DNA from: Bacteroidota bacterium
Lineage (GTDB): Bacteria > Bacteroidota > Bacteroidia > NS11-12g > UBA955
Assembly: GCA_023957335.1 (NCBI GenBank)
Contig: JAMLHC010000003.1
Coordinates: 186,001 to 250,000, forward strand
DNA: 64,000 nt
Direction: 5' to 3'
The notes beneath the pieces were generated by a model. That model was not told the origin of the DNA. It did not search any database and saw only the letters and a list, made by a program, of their open reading frames with translations. Made by a program: the position numbers and the translations under genes. Shown here piece by piece: positions 17,930 to 28,200 of this stretch. Positions within the stretch are counted from its first letter, which is position 1; each line of letters begins with the position of its first letter.

Positions 17930-18334
17930 CAAACTTTTCAGACCTTTCTCAATTTTTTCTTGTGAATGGTCGCTGCTCTCATATCTGATTTTTTCAACTC
18001 CGTCTTTTAAAAGAATGACTACCGGAAAACCGCGTACTACATAGTATCTGGCAATATTTTGATTCTTATCAAAATCCACTTTTGCAAAATACACTGAATC
18101 AAATTCCGGTTTCTGTGCAACAGATTCCAATTTCGGCAATAAGTCCGCACTATTCTTGTCCCACGAATTATAGAAATAGATGAGTGAAACACCTTTCAGG
18201 GTTGCTCTCTCAAGTTCATCAAAGTTATTTTGGTCAGGGATATTACTCTTGCTTGGGTCAAACAGAGGCTCTTTCTTACAAGACGCCAGAAACACGACCA
18301 AAGTAAAAAAGAAAATTACAAATCTTGATTTCAT
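17924..18334 (-). CDS. Thioredoxin-fold lipoprotein without active-site cysteines
   Basis: The 136-residue protein starts at ATG 18334 and opens with a lipoprotein signal peptide, with lipobox FLASC and cysteine followed by KKE. The mature part has a thioredoxin fold: LIYFYNSWDKNSADLLPKL aligns to the active-site helix, but WCxxC is WDKNS with no cysteine; the cis-Pro is in RGFPVVILLKDG. It is therefore probably a non-catalytic, membrane-tethered thioredoxin-like protein. A -7 box 10 bases upstream supports the start. It converges and overlaps with the glycosyltransferase gene by 6 bases. Confidence 0.75.
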   Translation of the reverse strand: MKSRFVIFFFTLVVFLASCKKEPLFDPSKSNIPDQNNFDELERATLKGVSLIYFYNSWDKNSADLLPKLESVAQKPEFDSVYFAKVDFDKNQNIARYYVVRGFPVVILLKDGVEKIRYESSDHSQEKIEKGLKSLL

Positions 18335-18343
18335 AATACATGG

Positions 18344-18351
18344 CAAAATTA
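18344..18351 (-). promoter_or_regulatory. Candidate -7 box (TAATTTTG)
   Basis: TAATTTTG on the minus strand lies 9 bases upstream of ATG 18334 and matches TAnnTTTG. No convincing -33 TTTG was seen. Confidence 0.4.
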
Positions 18352-18372
18352 GCATATTTCAAAACTATCACA

Positions 18373-18960
18373 TTAGTATATCCTCATTGCCCTTCTCCAC
18401 GAAACTAAGCCCCATACAGACATGAGCGAAAAAACAATTCCCAACACTGTATATAGCTGCAAATCTTTAATAATATATAAAGTAACAGAAACCGGATTGA
18501 CAACAAGCCAATAATACCAACATGAGAGCACCTTGCGTGCTTCTAATATAGTGGCAATAATGGCGAAAATTGTTGTGAAAGCATCCAAATAAGGGTAGTG
18601 AGCCTGTGTGTAATGTCCAAAATACCACCCTGTAAGCAAAGTCAAAGCAAAACCGATAATCAGAAAAGCAACATGTATACCCAAAGGCAATTCACTGATG
18701 ACAGCTCTGTGTACAGAATGATTGACGGTCAGTTTTTGCAATATCCTCCATTTCCACCAACCATAAAAACCTAAGACAATATACAAACCTTGCAAGTATG
18801 ATTCAGAATAAAGTTTTTCCTGAAAAAAGAGAATACAAGCCAGAAATGATCCAACAATACCAAAAGCCCATGCCCAAATCTTTTGTCTTGCCACACCGGC
18901 AATAAACACCAAGGAGCAAAACACAGACGCAACTTCAATGGGATTTGAGAAGAAATCCAT
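18373..18960 (-). CDS. pnuC: PnuC-family vitamin/nucleoside transporter
   Basis: The 195-residue membrane protein has about seven hydrophobic segments and the PnuC signature ESYLQGLYIVLGFYGWWKWR. Family members facilitate uptake of nicotinamide riboside or, in some lineages, thiamine, driven by intracellular trapping. No TPP or NAD riboswitch is visible: only 39 bases separate it from the giant gene upstream. No kinase gene is adjacent, so the substrate cannot be assigned. A weak box TAATTTCG lies at 18966-18973 on the minus strand. Confidence 0.9.
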   Translation of the reverse strand: MDFFSNPIEVASVFCSLVFIAGVARQKIWAWAFGIVGSFLACILFFQEKLYSESYLQGLYIVLGFYGWWKWRILQKLTVNHSVHRAVISELPLGIHVAFLIIGFALTLLTGWYFGHYTQAHYPYLDAFTTIFAIIATILEARKVLSCWYYWLVVNPVSVTLYIIKDLQLYTVLGIVFSLMSVWGLVSWRRAMRIY

Positions 18961-18999
18961 AGCGGGCGAAATTAGTAAAATTGACTTATTTCCAGTCCA

Positions 19000-21900
19000 T
19001 TATCTCACCACCGTAACCGTTCCTGTAAAGAACTGTGTTTCTCCGAAAACGTTGACCACACGCAGGGTGAAGGCATACACTCCGTTCGGCACTTGAACGC
19101 CCTGACTGCTGCCATCCCATGCCTCGTCTGAGCGGCTGTGGAACAACAGTTCGCCCCAGCGGCTGTATACCTTGAAGTCTAATTCAGAGAACCCGCGCAC
19201 AAGGGGTTTGAACGTGTCATTCAAACCGTCTCCGTTGGGAGAGAACGCACTTGGGAAGAATACGCGGTAGTTAGTTTTGATGTAAAGTCGAGAGTCTGAC
19301 GTGTCGCGGCAGCCGTGGCTGCTCACTGCAATCAGCCGAACGTTGTGATAGCCGGTGTCGCTATAAGTTACAATTGGGTTCTCGTCCGTAAACGTGCCAA
19401 AGGGTGCTATGTCCCATTGATATGACACCGCTCCCGTGCTGCGGTTCTGAAAACTCACCAAGGGATTGTCCATATCCGGTTCTTCGGGCTGATAGCCGAA
19501 GTCTGCAAAGGGTTTGGGATAGACTTCTATGGCTTGTCCGCTCACTTGTGCTTGGCAGCCACCTGCGGTTATCAGTGTGAGTAAGGGAATGAAGTGTCCT
19601 GCGTGGGGATATGTGTAATGCAGCGTAGGTGGAATTTCAAACGTGTGGGTGGAGTCTCCGTTGCCAAAGCTGAGGGTAAAACCATATTTGTCAGGATAAT
19701 TGGTTTGTAATGTAAAATCTACAGGAAGCGGCTCGCAGCCTTCGCTTGGAGTGTTTTCTAAAGTTAGTAATTCTGGAACTCTATCAACTTTGATTTCAGC
19801 GGTTGCACTTTCGCTTGAACAGTTATCAGAAAGTGTTGCGCTAAACTTATCAAAGCCTTCTGGAGAAACAGTTTGCGTTAGTCCATTTCCAAGTGGATTT
19901 CCGTTTTTATCAAACCAATTTATTGAATAAGAATTTGGATTTCCGCCTTTTGGATTTGCGGTTAGGGTTGCATTTGGGTCAGCGCAAATTGTTGAGCTTG
20001 AAAGTGTTAAACTGAGTTCAGGTCGGATGATTATTTTCCTCGAAAAAGTATCATTCGGAGAGCTGCAATTATCTCTTAAAACTAAAAAGATTTCTCGGGT
20101 GTTAAATTGTGAATATTGGCTTTCTGAAATTAGCGCTTTGCTATTCAAATCAAGTGTATCAGCGTTTTTGAGTACTTCCAAACTTTCGTCATCTTTTTTG
20201 TGAAGCCAAGTAAATTGATATTGATTTTCAACTCCCCCAAAACCTTGTGCTGTGAGGGAAATTTCCTCGCCTAAACAGATTGTATCCGGTGCTGAAAATT
20301 CAGCTTTGAGTTCCGGAAGAGTATGTAAATTGATTTTTTGAGTATCAGCTAATACTGAGCAATCGTCACTCAAAATTAAAGTCAAAATAGCATCCGGATT
20401 TTTAAAGTCTTTGGAGTTGATTTCAACTGAATCTCCTTTTGAAATTTCCTCATTGTCTAAAAGCCAAGTAAATTCATAGTCTTCTTCAACTCCACCTATT
20501 CCTTTTGCAAAGAATTTTAATTCACTTCCTGAGCAAACGGATGTGTCATTTGCAGGGGCGTAGTCTTGATCGAACATTTGAACGGATAATTTGGGACGGA
20601 TTCGCAACGTGATATCAGCTGTGTCGGAGGGCATGCAGCCGTCTGTCATGACGAGCCGGAGTTGTTGGACATTGTCGCTCGTGCCGGGATTAAATAGCTG
20701 CACGCTGACAACTGCGCTGTCCGAATTGCTGAGGGTCAAGTCCGGTGTGCCTGTCCAACTGTATGTGTAGACGGACGGCAAACCTCCTGTCCCTTTGGCG
20801 ACAAAGGTTAAGGTTTGTCCTGAACAGCCTTTGACTTCGCTTAAAATATTGTCCAAACTGTCCGTTATGTCCGCTAAAAGAGGGGATGTAGGGCGGGCAA
20901 CAATGTATGCCGTATCTTGTAGAGTCGAGCAACCGTCTTCTAATACCAATGCAAAATGTGTTATGGCGGATGTGTCGGGGAAAGTGAACAGAATGGTGTC
21001 TGTCAGGGCGAATGAGTCCGTTTTTAGCTCCTGCCAACTGCTCAAATCATTGGTGTTGTACCATGTCCACCTGAAACCGCTCGTATCACCTTGCGTAAAG
21101 GAAGCGATGAGATTTATTTCCTCTCTCAAACAAATGTTGATTAGACTGTCTGTAATAATTCTTGGGTGGGGACGTACATAGATGCGTTTGTATGCTGTGT
21201 CCGCTTCTCCACAGCCGGAGCTGTCGCTGATTACGATGCGATAAACTGTGTCTTTGTCAGGGATAATAAAGGGGGTTCGGGACGTACTGTCGTCCATGTT
21301 GTATGCCGGAGTCCATTGCCACGCTGTACCGCCAAAGGTTTTTAGCTGAAAACTGTCGCCATAGCAAACCGTTTCTGCTCCGCCCGGGTCAGCTTTATCG
21401 CGGGAGTAAATCAATAAACGTAAGCTGTCTAACTTGTAAAAACTCTGTACGGGAGGGTGGGTGCTTCTTACTCTTATCCTATAATTGCCGGAGCTGGCTA
21501 CTTGGAACAAGGGCAATCTGCCTGTAATAGTGCTGTCTTCGGTGGATTTTATTCGACCAAGTTCTCTCTCCCCGCCTTCGAAGTTGCCGTTCTCATCGCT
21601 CAACTCCGCTATGAAATAATTGGCGGTGTCGTAGTTGCCCATTTTGCTGTAAGGCACTAGGAAAGTATCCCCAGCACAATATGGTCCCGATAGAACTTCT
21701 CCGCGAGTGATGGAGTAGTCGGTGATTTTGGCGAGGAAACCTGAGGTCCGTTGAGAATTATGAGAATTAAGTATGAATGGGTCTAATTCTAACTGTCCGT
21801 TATACGATCCGCAATAAACCAATTCACTACGTGAATTTGGGGACATATCTGTTGCGGCAACACCTGATTTTAGCCAGAGGGCATTGCCAAGGGTATCAAA

Positions 21901-23271
21901 TTTGACAAACATAGCTATTCTAGATTGTGATTGTGCGATCAACGTATCAGCGAGTTCCCCGATTGCAATGTTGTTGTTGTACCCGTATTCAAATTTTGTG
22001 TATATATTCCCCCTAAAGTCTGTTCGGATTACATCTGAATAAATATTTCTGGAAAATGTACTAGAAAGGGATATTTTCTTTTGTGGCATTCTTACCCAGT
22101 CCACCTGCGACAGGCTCATTTTTATAACATAAGGAAATACTGTTGTAGAATTCGGCTGGGGGATATCAGGAGGCAATCCTTTGGTAACATAGTACGACAC
22201 ACCATTTCTTATCAGTGTATCCTCTACATACCCCACCATGTAAATATTCCCTGTGTCAATGGCTATTATATCCGCTATATTATCTTGCTGCTTCAGTTTG
22301 TTATGAAGAAAATCCGCAAACAGCACATTCCCCACCGAATCATAGACCATAAGAAAACCTTTTGCCGTACCATTATTGGGCAAATTCGTACTATACGTCA
22401 CACCGTTAATTTCTCTTGTGCTTTCACTGAATTTAGAAACAACATAAAGGTTGCCGTGCAAATCTGCACGAATTTTTAAGATATGAAACGGCTGACTATT
22501 ACTCGTTTGACTTGTTACAGGTTGTTTTACCCAAATAAGAGAGTCAAAATTGGGCGAGTATTTTAAAAGCAAAGAGGTCATAAAGTTTTCTGAAAATGAT
22601 GTGCCTGCGTTTCGTGTATAAATAGTACCCTCTCTCATAACAAGAGCCAGCATCACATTGTTATCCTTATCTTTTTCCAATAAGCCTGTAAAGTTAAGTG
22701 CCCCAGCGCTGTAAGCATTCACTATTTTCTGATAATAGGTTAGTCTCCCAAGACTGTCGTACTCGGCTATAAAAATCATATCAGTACCCGCCCCGGAAAC
22801 AAGACTGTCATTTGGGCTTAATAGTACCGCAACACTATCGGAATTAGAAGCGTTATACACTCGTCCGTACACTACGATTCTGTTGGAAGTAAGCACACGT
22901 ATGTTAGACAAGTGTAAACTAATTGCGTCACCCTTAGCAACCATTCGTTTGGTATACAGGGTGCGCACCCATTGCACCTCTCCGTCTGTATTTACTTTTG
23001 CTGTAAAACCAAAATTGTGGTGTAGCTGGCTTCCCACTCCTATTTTAAAGGTGTCTATAAAAAACGAATCCCTACATATCCCCACAACATAGGAATTGTC
23101 GTTGCTGTCAATGTCCAGCCCCCATACGGTGTTGTGGGAATTGGCAGAATTTTGCTTTGCCGTAAAAGACTTTGCCCACTCGTGCATTTGGGCGTGGATA
23201 CTGCTACACAATAGCAAGAACAATATGAAAACTATTTTTTTCAAAACAATACAGTAAAGAGAGGAAAACAT
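19000..23271 (-). CDS. Giant T9SS type B surface protein, array copy 1
   Basis: The 1423-residue protein has an export segment (residues 10-28, ending SIHAQ; a TTG at codon 10 gives a start like its paralogues). A propeller-like N-terminal region to about 515 has SBBP-type repeats such as NDNSYVVGICRDSFFIDTF. A linker follows, ITDYSITRGEVLSGPYCAGD, then Ig-like modules (about 640-1200), a PKD-type domain, and a C-terminal CHU_C/gliding domain (FFPSAFSPNGDGLND to the end), the type B signal for T9SS export. It is the last gene of the S74/giant cassette 1. It carries the L-type linker and lacks the REP-derived segment found in copies 2 and 4. Function is unknown; adhesion or surface-fibre assembly is inferred. 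Confidence 0.88.
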   Translation of the reverse strand: MFSSLYCIVLKKIVFILFLLLCSSIHAQMHEWAKSFTAKQNSANSHNTVWGLDIDSNDNSYVVGICRDSFFIDTFKIGVGSQLHHNFGFTAKVNTDGEVQWVRTLYTKRMVAKGDAISLHLSNIRVLTSNRIVVYGRVYNASNSDSVAVLLSPNDSLVSGAGTDMIFIAEYDSLGRLTYYQKIVNAYSAGALNFTGLLEKDKDNNVMLALVMREGTIYTRNAGTSFSENFMTSLLLKYSPNFDSLIWVKQPVTSQTSNSQPFHILKIRADLHGNLYVVSKFSESTREINGVTYSTNLPNNGTAKGFLMVYDSVGNVLFADFLHNKLKQQDNIADIIAIDTGNIYMVGYVEDTLIRNGVSYYVTKGLPPDIPQPNSTTVFPYVIKMSLSQVDWVRMPQKKISLSSTFSRNIYSDVIRTDFRGNIYTKFEYGYNNNIAIGELADTLIAQSQSRIAMFVKFDTLGNALWLKSGVAATDMSPNSRSELVYCGSYNGQLELDPFILNSHNSQRTSGFLAKITDYSITRGEVLSGPYCAGDTFLVPYSKMGNYDTANYFIAELSDENGNFEGGERELGRIKSTEDSTITGRLPLFQVASSGNYRIRVRSTHPPVQSFYKLDSLRLLIYSRDKADPGGAETVCYGDSFQLKTFGGTAWQWTPAYNMDDSTSRTPFIIPDKDTVYRIVISDSSGCGEADTAYKRIYVRPHPRIITDSLINICLREEINLIASFTQGDTSGFRWTWYNTNDLSSWQELKTDSFALTDTILFTFPDTSAITHFALVLEDGCSTLQDTAYIVARPTSPLLADITDSLDNILSEVKGCSGQTLTFVAKGTGGLPSVYTYSWTGTPDLTLSNSDSAVVSVQLFNPGTSDNVQQLRLVMTDGCMPSDTADITLRIRPKLSVQMFDQDYAPANDTSVCSGSELKFFAKGIGGVEEDYEFTWLLDNEEISKGDSVEINSKDFKNPDAILTLILSDDCSVLADTQKINLHTLPELKAEFSAPDTICLGEEISLTAQGFGGVENQYQFTWLHKKDDESLEVLKNADTLDLNSKALISESQYSQFNTREIFLVLRDNCSSPNDTFSRKIIIRPELSLTLSSSTICADPNATLTANPKGGNPNSYSINWFDKNGNPLGNGLTQTVSPEGFDKFSATLSDNCSSESATAEIKVDRVPELLTLENTPSEGCEPLPVDFTLQTNYPDKYGFTLSFGNGDSTHTFEIPPTLHYTYPHAGHFIPLLTLITAGGCQAQVSGQAIEVYPKPFADFGYQPEEPDMDNPLVSFQNRSTGAVSYQWDIAPFGTFTDENPIVTYSDTGYHNVRLIAVSSHGCRDTSDSRLYIKTNYRVFFPSAFSPNGDGLNDTFKPLVRGFSELDFKVYSRWGELLFHSRSDEAWDGSSQGVQVPNGVYAFTLRVVNVFGETQFFTGTVTVVR

Positions 23272-23302
23272 ACTGCTCTCCTCCCAAACACAAGTGATAA
23301 AA

Positions 23303-25093
23303 TTATTTTAGCAAAATCATTTTTAGAGTTTCAATAGTATGCCCATCAATAATTAGAGAGTAAAAGTAAGTCCCTGATGCTAATACTCCCGCAGAAAGGA
23401 CAATATTTCCATTTCCTGCATGAGAAACAGGAAAACTGCCTACTATTCTCCCCTCTGTATTCCGTACCTCAATCTTAGCATTAGTATAGTTCTCTGGCAG
23501 AAAATAACGGATAACAGTTGTTTCAGAAAAAGGATTAGGCTCGTTCTGCTCCAAAGCGGGTTGCTCGGTCAATTTGCCTATCTGTCCTAAACTTCCGTTG
23601 CCACCCTTGCCATTTTCGTTTCCGCTAGGATTAGTGTTGCCCTGCTGCTTGAAAAAAAATGCTTCCAAGGCAGCTATCCTTTTTTCCTGCTGCTCGTTCT
23701 TAACTCTTTCCGCTTCCAAATCGGCTCGCAAAATTTGGTTTTCTGTCTTCAATTCTCCATTTTCAACTTTCAACTCTTCAATTTTAGCATCGTGCTCCTG
23801 TATTCCTTGTGTAAGAAAAGGGATAAAGCCGATGTAGTTCACGGCTCCTTTTCCTCGCCATGTGGCAGTAAATTCAGGTAACACTTTCGAAACATCCTGT
23901 GCCATAAAACCATAAGAAAGCATTGCATTTTCTTTCCCTATGTAGTTATAGGAATAGGCTTGCAGTCGCAATATTCTCCGCCAGTCGTCCAGTTTGGATA
24001 TATTGGTTTTCAGGCTGCGGTCAGATTGAATGAAAACACTCCCTCCTGCATACAAACCACTATCAACTTCTATATCACCTCCCGATACACTGAACCTTGG
24101 ATTTGCAGACCAAGTACCTCCAGTTGGTGTCCAGCCACCACCAGGGTCGCTTTCATCATTTACAATAACCCCTAATGGTGCATTTGTCCCAATCCCCACC
24201 CAGCCGGTATTATCAATAGTCATTCTTCTGGTGCGATGTGTCCAAAACTCCATGTTACTATTTTGATTTTGACGGATTTGGAAAATAGAAGACCCTTTTT
24301 CATAGCCAATCTGTGCCCCTATTGGTGCATGCAATGTTGTCCACCTGATATAATTATCAGTCATAAGCCTTCCTGATGTGTCCCCTTCCAAATGCAGTCT
24401 GTCAAGAGGATTGAGTATTTCTCCTATGCCAACAAACCCAGTCATTCCTTTTAGTATCATAGCTGTTTCATTCCATGTAGATAGGTGTATATCATAAGGC
24501 GCAACTTGTTTGATTTGAAGTGCATTTGAGCTACCGTCCTGACCTATGCAAGCCTCCGACATTGGCGCCATTCCTCCTGCGGGTCTTGTAAACCTCAAAT
24601 AATTAACTCCAATAGGGTCGCTTTCATTAATATGCAGCTTGCCAAGCGGATTTATAGTGTCAATACCTATGCTATGTGTTCCAGGGTTAACGTTAAAAAA
24701 ACTGGTAGCTTGCCAGTCTGTATTGTCCCAAAACAGGGTCTGTCCAAAGGCTAACCCCTGTTGCACGCCAATACCATTCTGCCAAGAGAGATTTCCTATC
24801 GGGTCTGTTGTCAGGTATCGGTTCAGACCAAATGAAAGAGGAAGGTTTTCAAATCTTACTGTTCCATTAACATGCAGGTCTGCAGTAGGTAATATCATAG
24901 GAGGTAAATTAATCCCCACAGGTGCATCTCCCAAAAAGGGTGGGTTTCCTGGCGCAAACAGTGATTGTGCCCCGCCCGTTCGCCAAAAGCCTAACAGCAG
25001 AAACAAGATAATTGCTTTTGTCCATAGAGTCGCAGGCAATGGACCTGCATTGTAAACCGCGTTTAATCTTTGATTTTGTAGTAATTGTTTCAT
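23303..25093 (-). CDS. Tail-fibre-like protein with S74 chaperone and T9SS sorting domains, array copy 1
   Basis: The 596-residue protein begins with the array-wide N-terminus MKQLLQNQRLNAVY, then a hydrophobic export segment (about 26-43, ending GGAQ). Residues 44-304 are fibre-like with repeated collar motifs (VGIG, LDRLHLEGD). A peptidase S74 intramolecular chaperone domain starts at Ser357-Asp and Lys362 (SDRSLK), the Ser/Lys spacing of self-cleaving phage fibres. A coiled coil (about 430-485) and a Gly/Asn linker precede a T9SS type A sorting domain (EQNEPNPFSETTVIRYF to the end). Residues 42-304 are nearly identical to copy 3. The giant gene starts 31 bases after its stop, forming a two-gene unit. 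Confidence 0.9.
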   Translation of the reverse strand: MKQLLQNQRLNAVYNAGPLPATLWTKAIILFLLLGFWRTGGAQSLFAPGNPPFLGDAPVGINLPPMILPTADLHVNGTVRFENLPLSFGLNRYLTTDPIGNLSWQNGIGVQQGLAFGQTLFWDNTDWQATSFFNVNPGTHSIGIDTINPLGKLHINESDPIGVNYLRFTRPAGGMAPMSEACIGQDGSSNALQIKQVAPYDIHLSTWNETAMILKGMTGFVGIGEILNPLDRLHLEGDTSGRLMTDNYIRWTTLHAPIGAQIGYEKGSSIFQIRQNQNSNMEFWTHRTRRMTIDNTGWVGIGTNAPLGVIVNDESDPGGGWTPTGGTWSANPRFSVSGGDIEVDSGLYAGGSVFIQSDRSLKTNISKLDDWRRILRLQAYSYNYIGKENAMLSYGFMAQDVSKVLPEFTATWRGKGAVNYIGFIPFLTQGIQEHDAKIEELKVENGELKTENQILRADLEAERVKNEQQEKRIAALEAFFFKQQGNTNPSGNENGKGGNGSLGQIGKLTEQPALEQNEPNPFSETTVIRYFLPENYTNAKIEVRNTEGRIVGSFPVSHAGNGNIVLSAGVLASGTYFYSLIIDGHTIETLKMILLK

Positions 25094-25117
25094 ATCAGTA
25101 TTTGACTAAGTGAACTT

Positions 25118-25125
25118 CAAAGTTA
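25118..25125 (-). promoter_or_regulatory. Shared cassette promoter, -7 box TAACTTTG, copy 1
   Basis: TAACTTTG on the minus strand, 24 bases before the S74 ATG. The same box and the following GAAGTTCA leader occur before all four cassette starts. The bases further upstream (25158-25180) resemble the end of the S74 fragment at 42751. Confidence 0.55.
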
Positions 25126-25218
25126 ATACTATTTTTTTAATAATAACAAATTACCCTGTTTCTGTTACTATGGGAGTGTGTCTATGCAACAAAATATTTT
25201 GTGATAATAAAACAAGCA

Positions 25219-28200
25219 CTACCGCACCACCGTAACCGTCCCGGTAAAGAACTGTGTTTCTCCGAAGACGTTGACCACACGCAGGGTGAAGGCATACACT
25301 CCGTTCGGTACCGGAACGCCCTGGCTGCTGCCATCCCATGCCTCGTCTGAGCGGCTGTGGAACAACAGTTCGCCCCAGCGGCTGTAAACCTTGAAGTCTA
25401 ATTCCGAGAACCCGCGCACAATGGGTTTGAACATGTCATTCAAGCCGTCTCCGTTGGGAGAGAATGCACTTGGGAAGAAAACGCGGTAGTTCGTTTTGAT
25501 ATAAAGTCGCGAGTCTGACGTGTCACGGCAGCCGTGGCTGCTCACGGCAATCAGCCGAACGTTGTGATAGCCGGTGTCGCTATAAGTTACAACTGGGTTT
25601 TCGTCCGTGAACGTGCCAAAGGGTGTTATGTCCCATTGATATGACACCGCTCCCGTGCTGCGGTTCTGAAAACTCACCAAGGGATTGTCCATGTCCGGTT
25701 CTTCGGGCTGATAGCCGAAGTCCGCAAAGGGTTTGGGATAGACTTCTATGGCTTGTCCGCTCACTTGTGCTTGGCAGCCACCTGCGGTTATCAGTGTGAG
25801 TAAGGGAATGAAGTGTCCTGCGTGGGGATATGTGTAATGCAGCGTAGGTGGAATTTCAAACGTGTGGGTGGAGTCTCCGTTGCCAAAGCTGAGGGTAAAA
25901 CCATATTTGTCAGGATAATTGGTTTGTAATGTAAAATCTACAGGAAGCGGCTCGCAGCCTTCGCTTGGAGTGTTTTCTAAAGTCAGCAATTCCGGAACTC
26001 TATCAACTTTGATTTCAGCGGTTGCATTTTCGCTTGAACAATTGTCTGAAAGTGTTGCGCTAAACCTGTCAAAGCCTTCTGGAATGGCGGTTTGGGTCAA
26101 TCCATTTCCAAGTGAATTTCCATTTTTATCAAACCAATCTATTGAATATGAATTTGGATTTCCGCCTTTTGGATTTGCAGTTAGGGTTGCATTTGGGTCA
26201 GCGCAAATTGTGGAGCTTGAAAGTGTTAAACTGAGTTCAGGTCGGATGATTATTTTCTTTGAAAAAGTATCATTCGGAGAACTGCAATTATCTCTCAAAA
26301 CTAAAAGGATTTCACGGGTGTTAAATTGTGAATATTGGCTTTCTGAAATTAGTGTTTTACTATTCAAATCAAGCGTTTCAGCGTTTTTGAGAACTTCTAG
26401 AGTTCCATCATCTTTTTTGTGAAGCCAAGTGAATTGATATTGATTTTCAATTCCACCTGAACCTTGTGCTGCGAGGGAAATCTCCTCGCCCAAGCAGATT
26501 GTATCTGGTGCTGAAAATTCAGCTTTGAGTTCTGGAAGTGTGTGAAGATTTATCCTTTGTGTATCAGCCAAAATCGAGCAATCGTCTTGTAGAATTAAAG
26601 TTAAAATTGCATCAGGACTTTTAAAGTCCTTGGAGTTGATTTCAACTGAATCTCCTTTTGAAATTTCTTCATCGTCCAAAAGCCAAGTAAATTCATAGTC
26701 TTCCTCTACACCACCCGTTCCATTTGCAAAGAATTTTAATTCACTTCCGGAGCAAACCGAAGTGTCATTCGCGCTCTTTTGAGCAAAATTTAAAATCTGT
26801 GCTTTTAGTGGTTCTCTGATTTTTACTTCAAATGAAATGCTATCTCCTTTTTCCATGCAACCGTTATGAAGAGTAAGAGTTACAAGCAATTTTCTCAATA
26901 GTTCTGACGGTTCGTAATCAGTTAAACTATCCGAATTTCCCTCAGGCAAATGCTGAAATGAGTTCAGCATTACGTCATTGATTGGGTTTAGGATTTTCCA
27001 GTTCCATTGGTATTTTTGTTCTGTTCCGCCTTTTCCATTTGCAGTGAAGTTTAAAAGCTCTTTGAAGCATGCTTCGACTCCGCTCAGCATACCGTTTGTC
27101 CTGGTTAGCAAGGTGTTGCCATAATATAATTCGCTGATTTCCAAAGGTGGAAGTGGTGAAATTACAAATTCTTGCGTGTCACTTTCAGGGCTGCAAATGT
27201 CCTCAACTATGAACCAAAACCTTTGGCTGTCTTGGCTATTGAAAATTGGTTTTATTGTGGTTTTTGTTTCAGAAACATTGCCGCTATCTTGGCTTAAAAT
27301 ATTACCCTTTTCATCAATCCATTTCCACCTAAAACCTTTGCCACTGCCATCAGAAATTTGTGCTGTAATTTCAGCAGAAGTGCTTGGACAAATTGCTGTA
27401 TCTCGTGGAAATACAACAGATTTTGGAACTCTGCGATCGATTTTCAGTTCAATAAAACTGCTGTCAATATATGGCAAACACTCATCTTTTGTTACAAAAG
27501 CAAATTTCCTTGAATCAAAAATACTTTTGTTTAATTGAACGCTGATTGTGTCTGCAAATTTATTCTGACCAGAATTTAAGAAATGAAATTTATCCGAAAC
27601 ATCCACTTCAAACCATTCCCAGCTGTAAGTTGCGCTATCTCCACCAGAAATATTTCCAAATAGTTCAACCAAACTGCCGTCACACTGTAAGCTGTCAAGA
27701 GTCGAAATTTTGCCTTTTATTTTTATTGGTTTTAGGGTTACAACGAACTCAGCTGTGTCTTTTATTACTGAACAATTATCATCCAAAACGATTGCTAATC
27801 TTCGCGTTGCTGTGGTATTATTATATTTGTATAAAAGTGTATCAAGCAAAGCAAATGAATCACGCGCAATCTCGCTCCAGCCTTTGTTTTTAACAATATT
27901 ATACCAAGTCCATTTATAGCCTAAAGTATCGCCATTTCTGAAAGATGCACTCAAGGCTACTTCCTCGTTTAAGCACACTTTGAAACTGTCTGTGATATCA
28001 ACTTTGGGATTATTTCGAATAATAATTCTTTTGAAAGCCGTATCTGGCTCTCCACAACCAGAAGTATCGGAAATCACAATTCTAAAAACAGTATCTTGCA
28101 AAGCCAAAACCTTTGGTGTTCTTGATGTTGAGTCACCCATCAAATAGGCTGGCGACCATTCCCAAACCGTTCCACCATAGGTGTGTAACTGAAAACTATC

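Noticed and set aside
22081-22479. 132-residue plus-strand frame in giant copy 1
   Set aside because: Composition is that of a shadow frame (His, Ile and Arg rich) and the minus-strand frame is uninterrupted.
25919-26422. Long plus-strand frame antisense to giant copy 2, with similar frames at 19700, 32436 and 38565
   Set aside because: These are shadows of the conserved minus-strand coding region. They recur because the sense sequence recurs, and they have no start signals or independent features.
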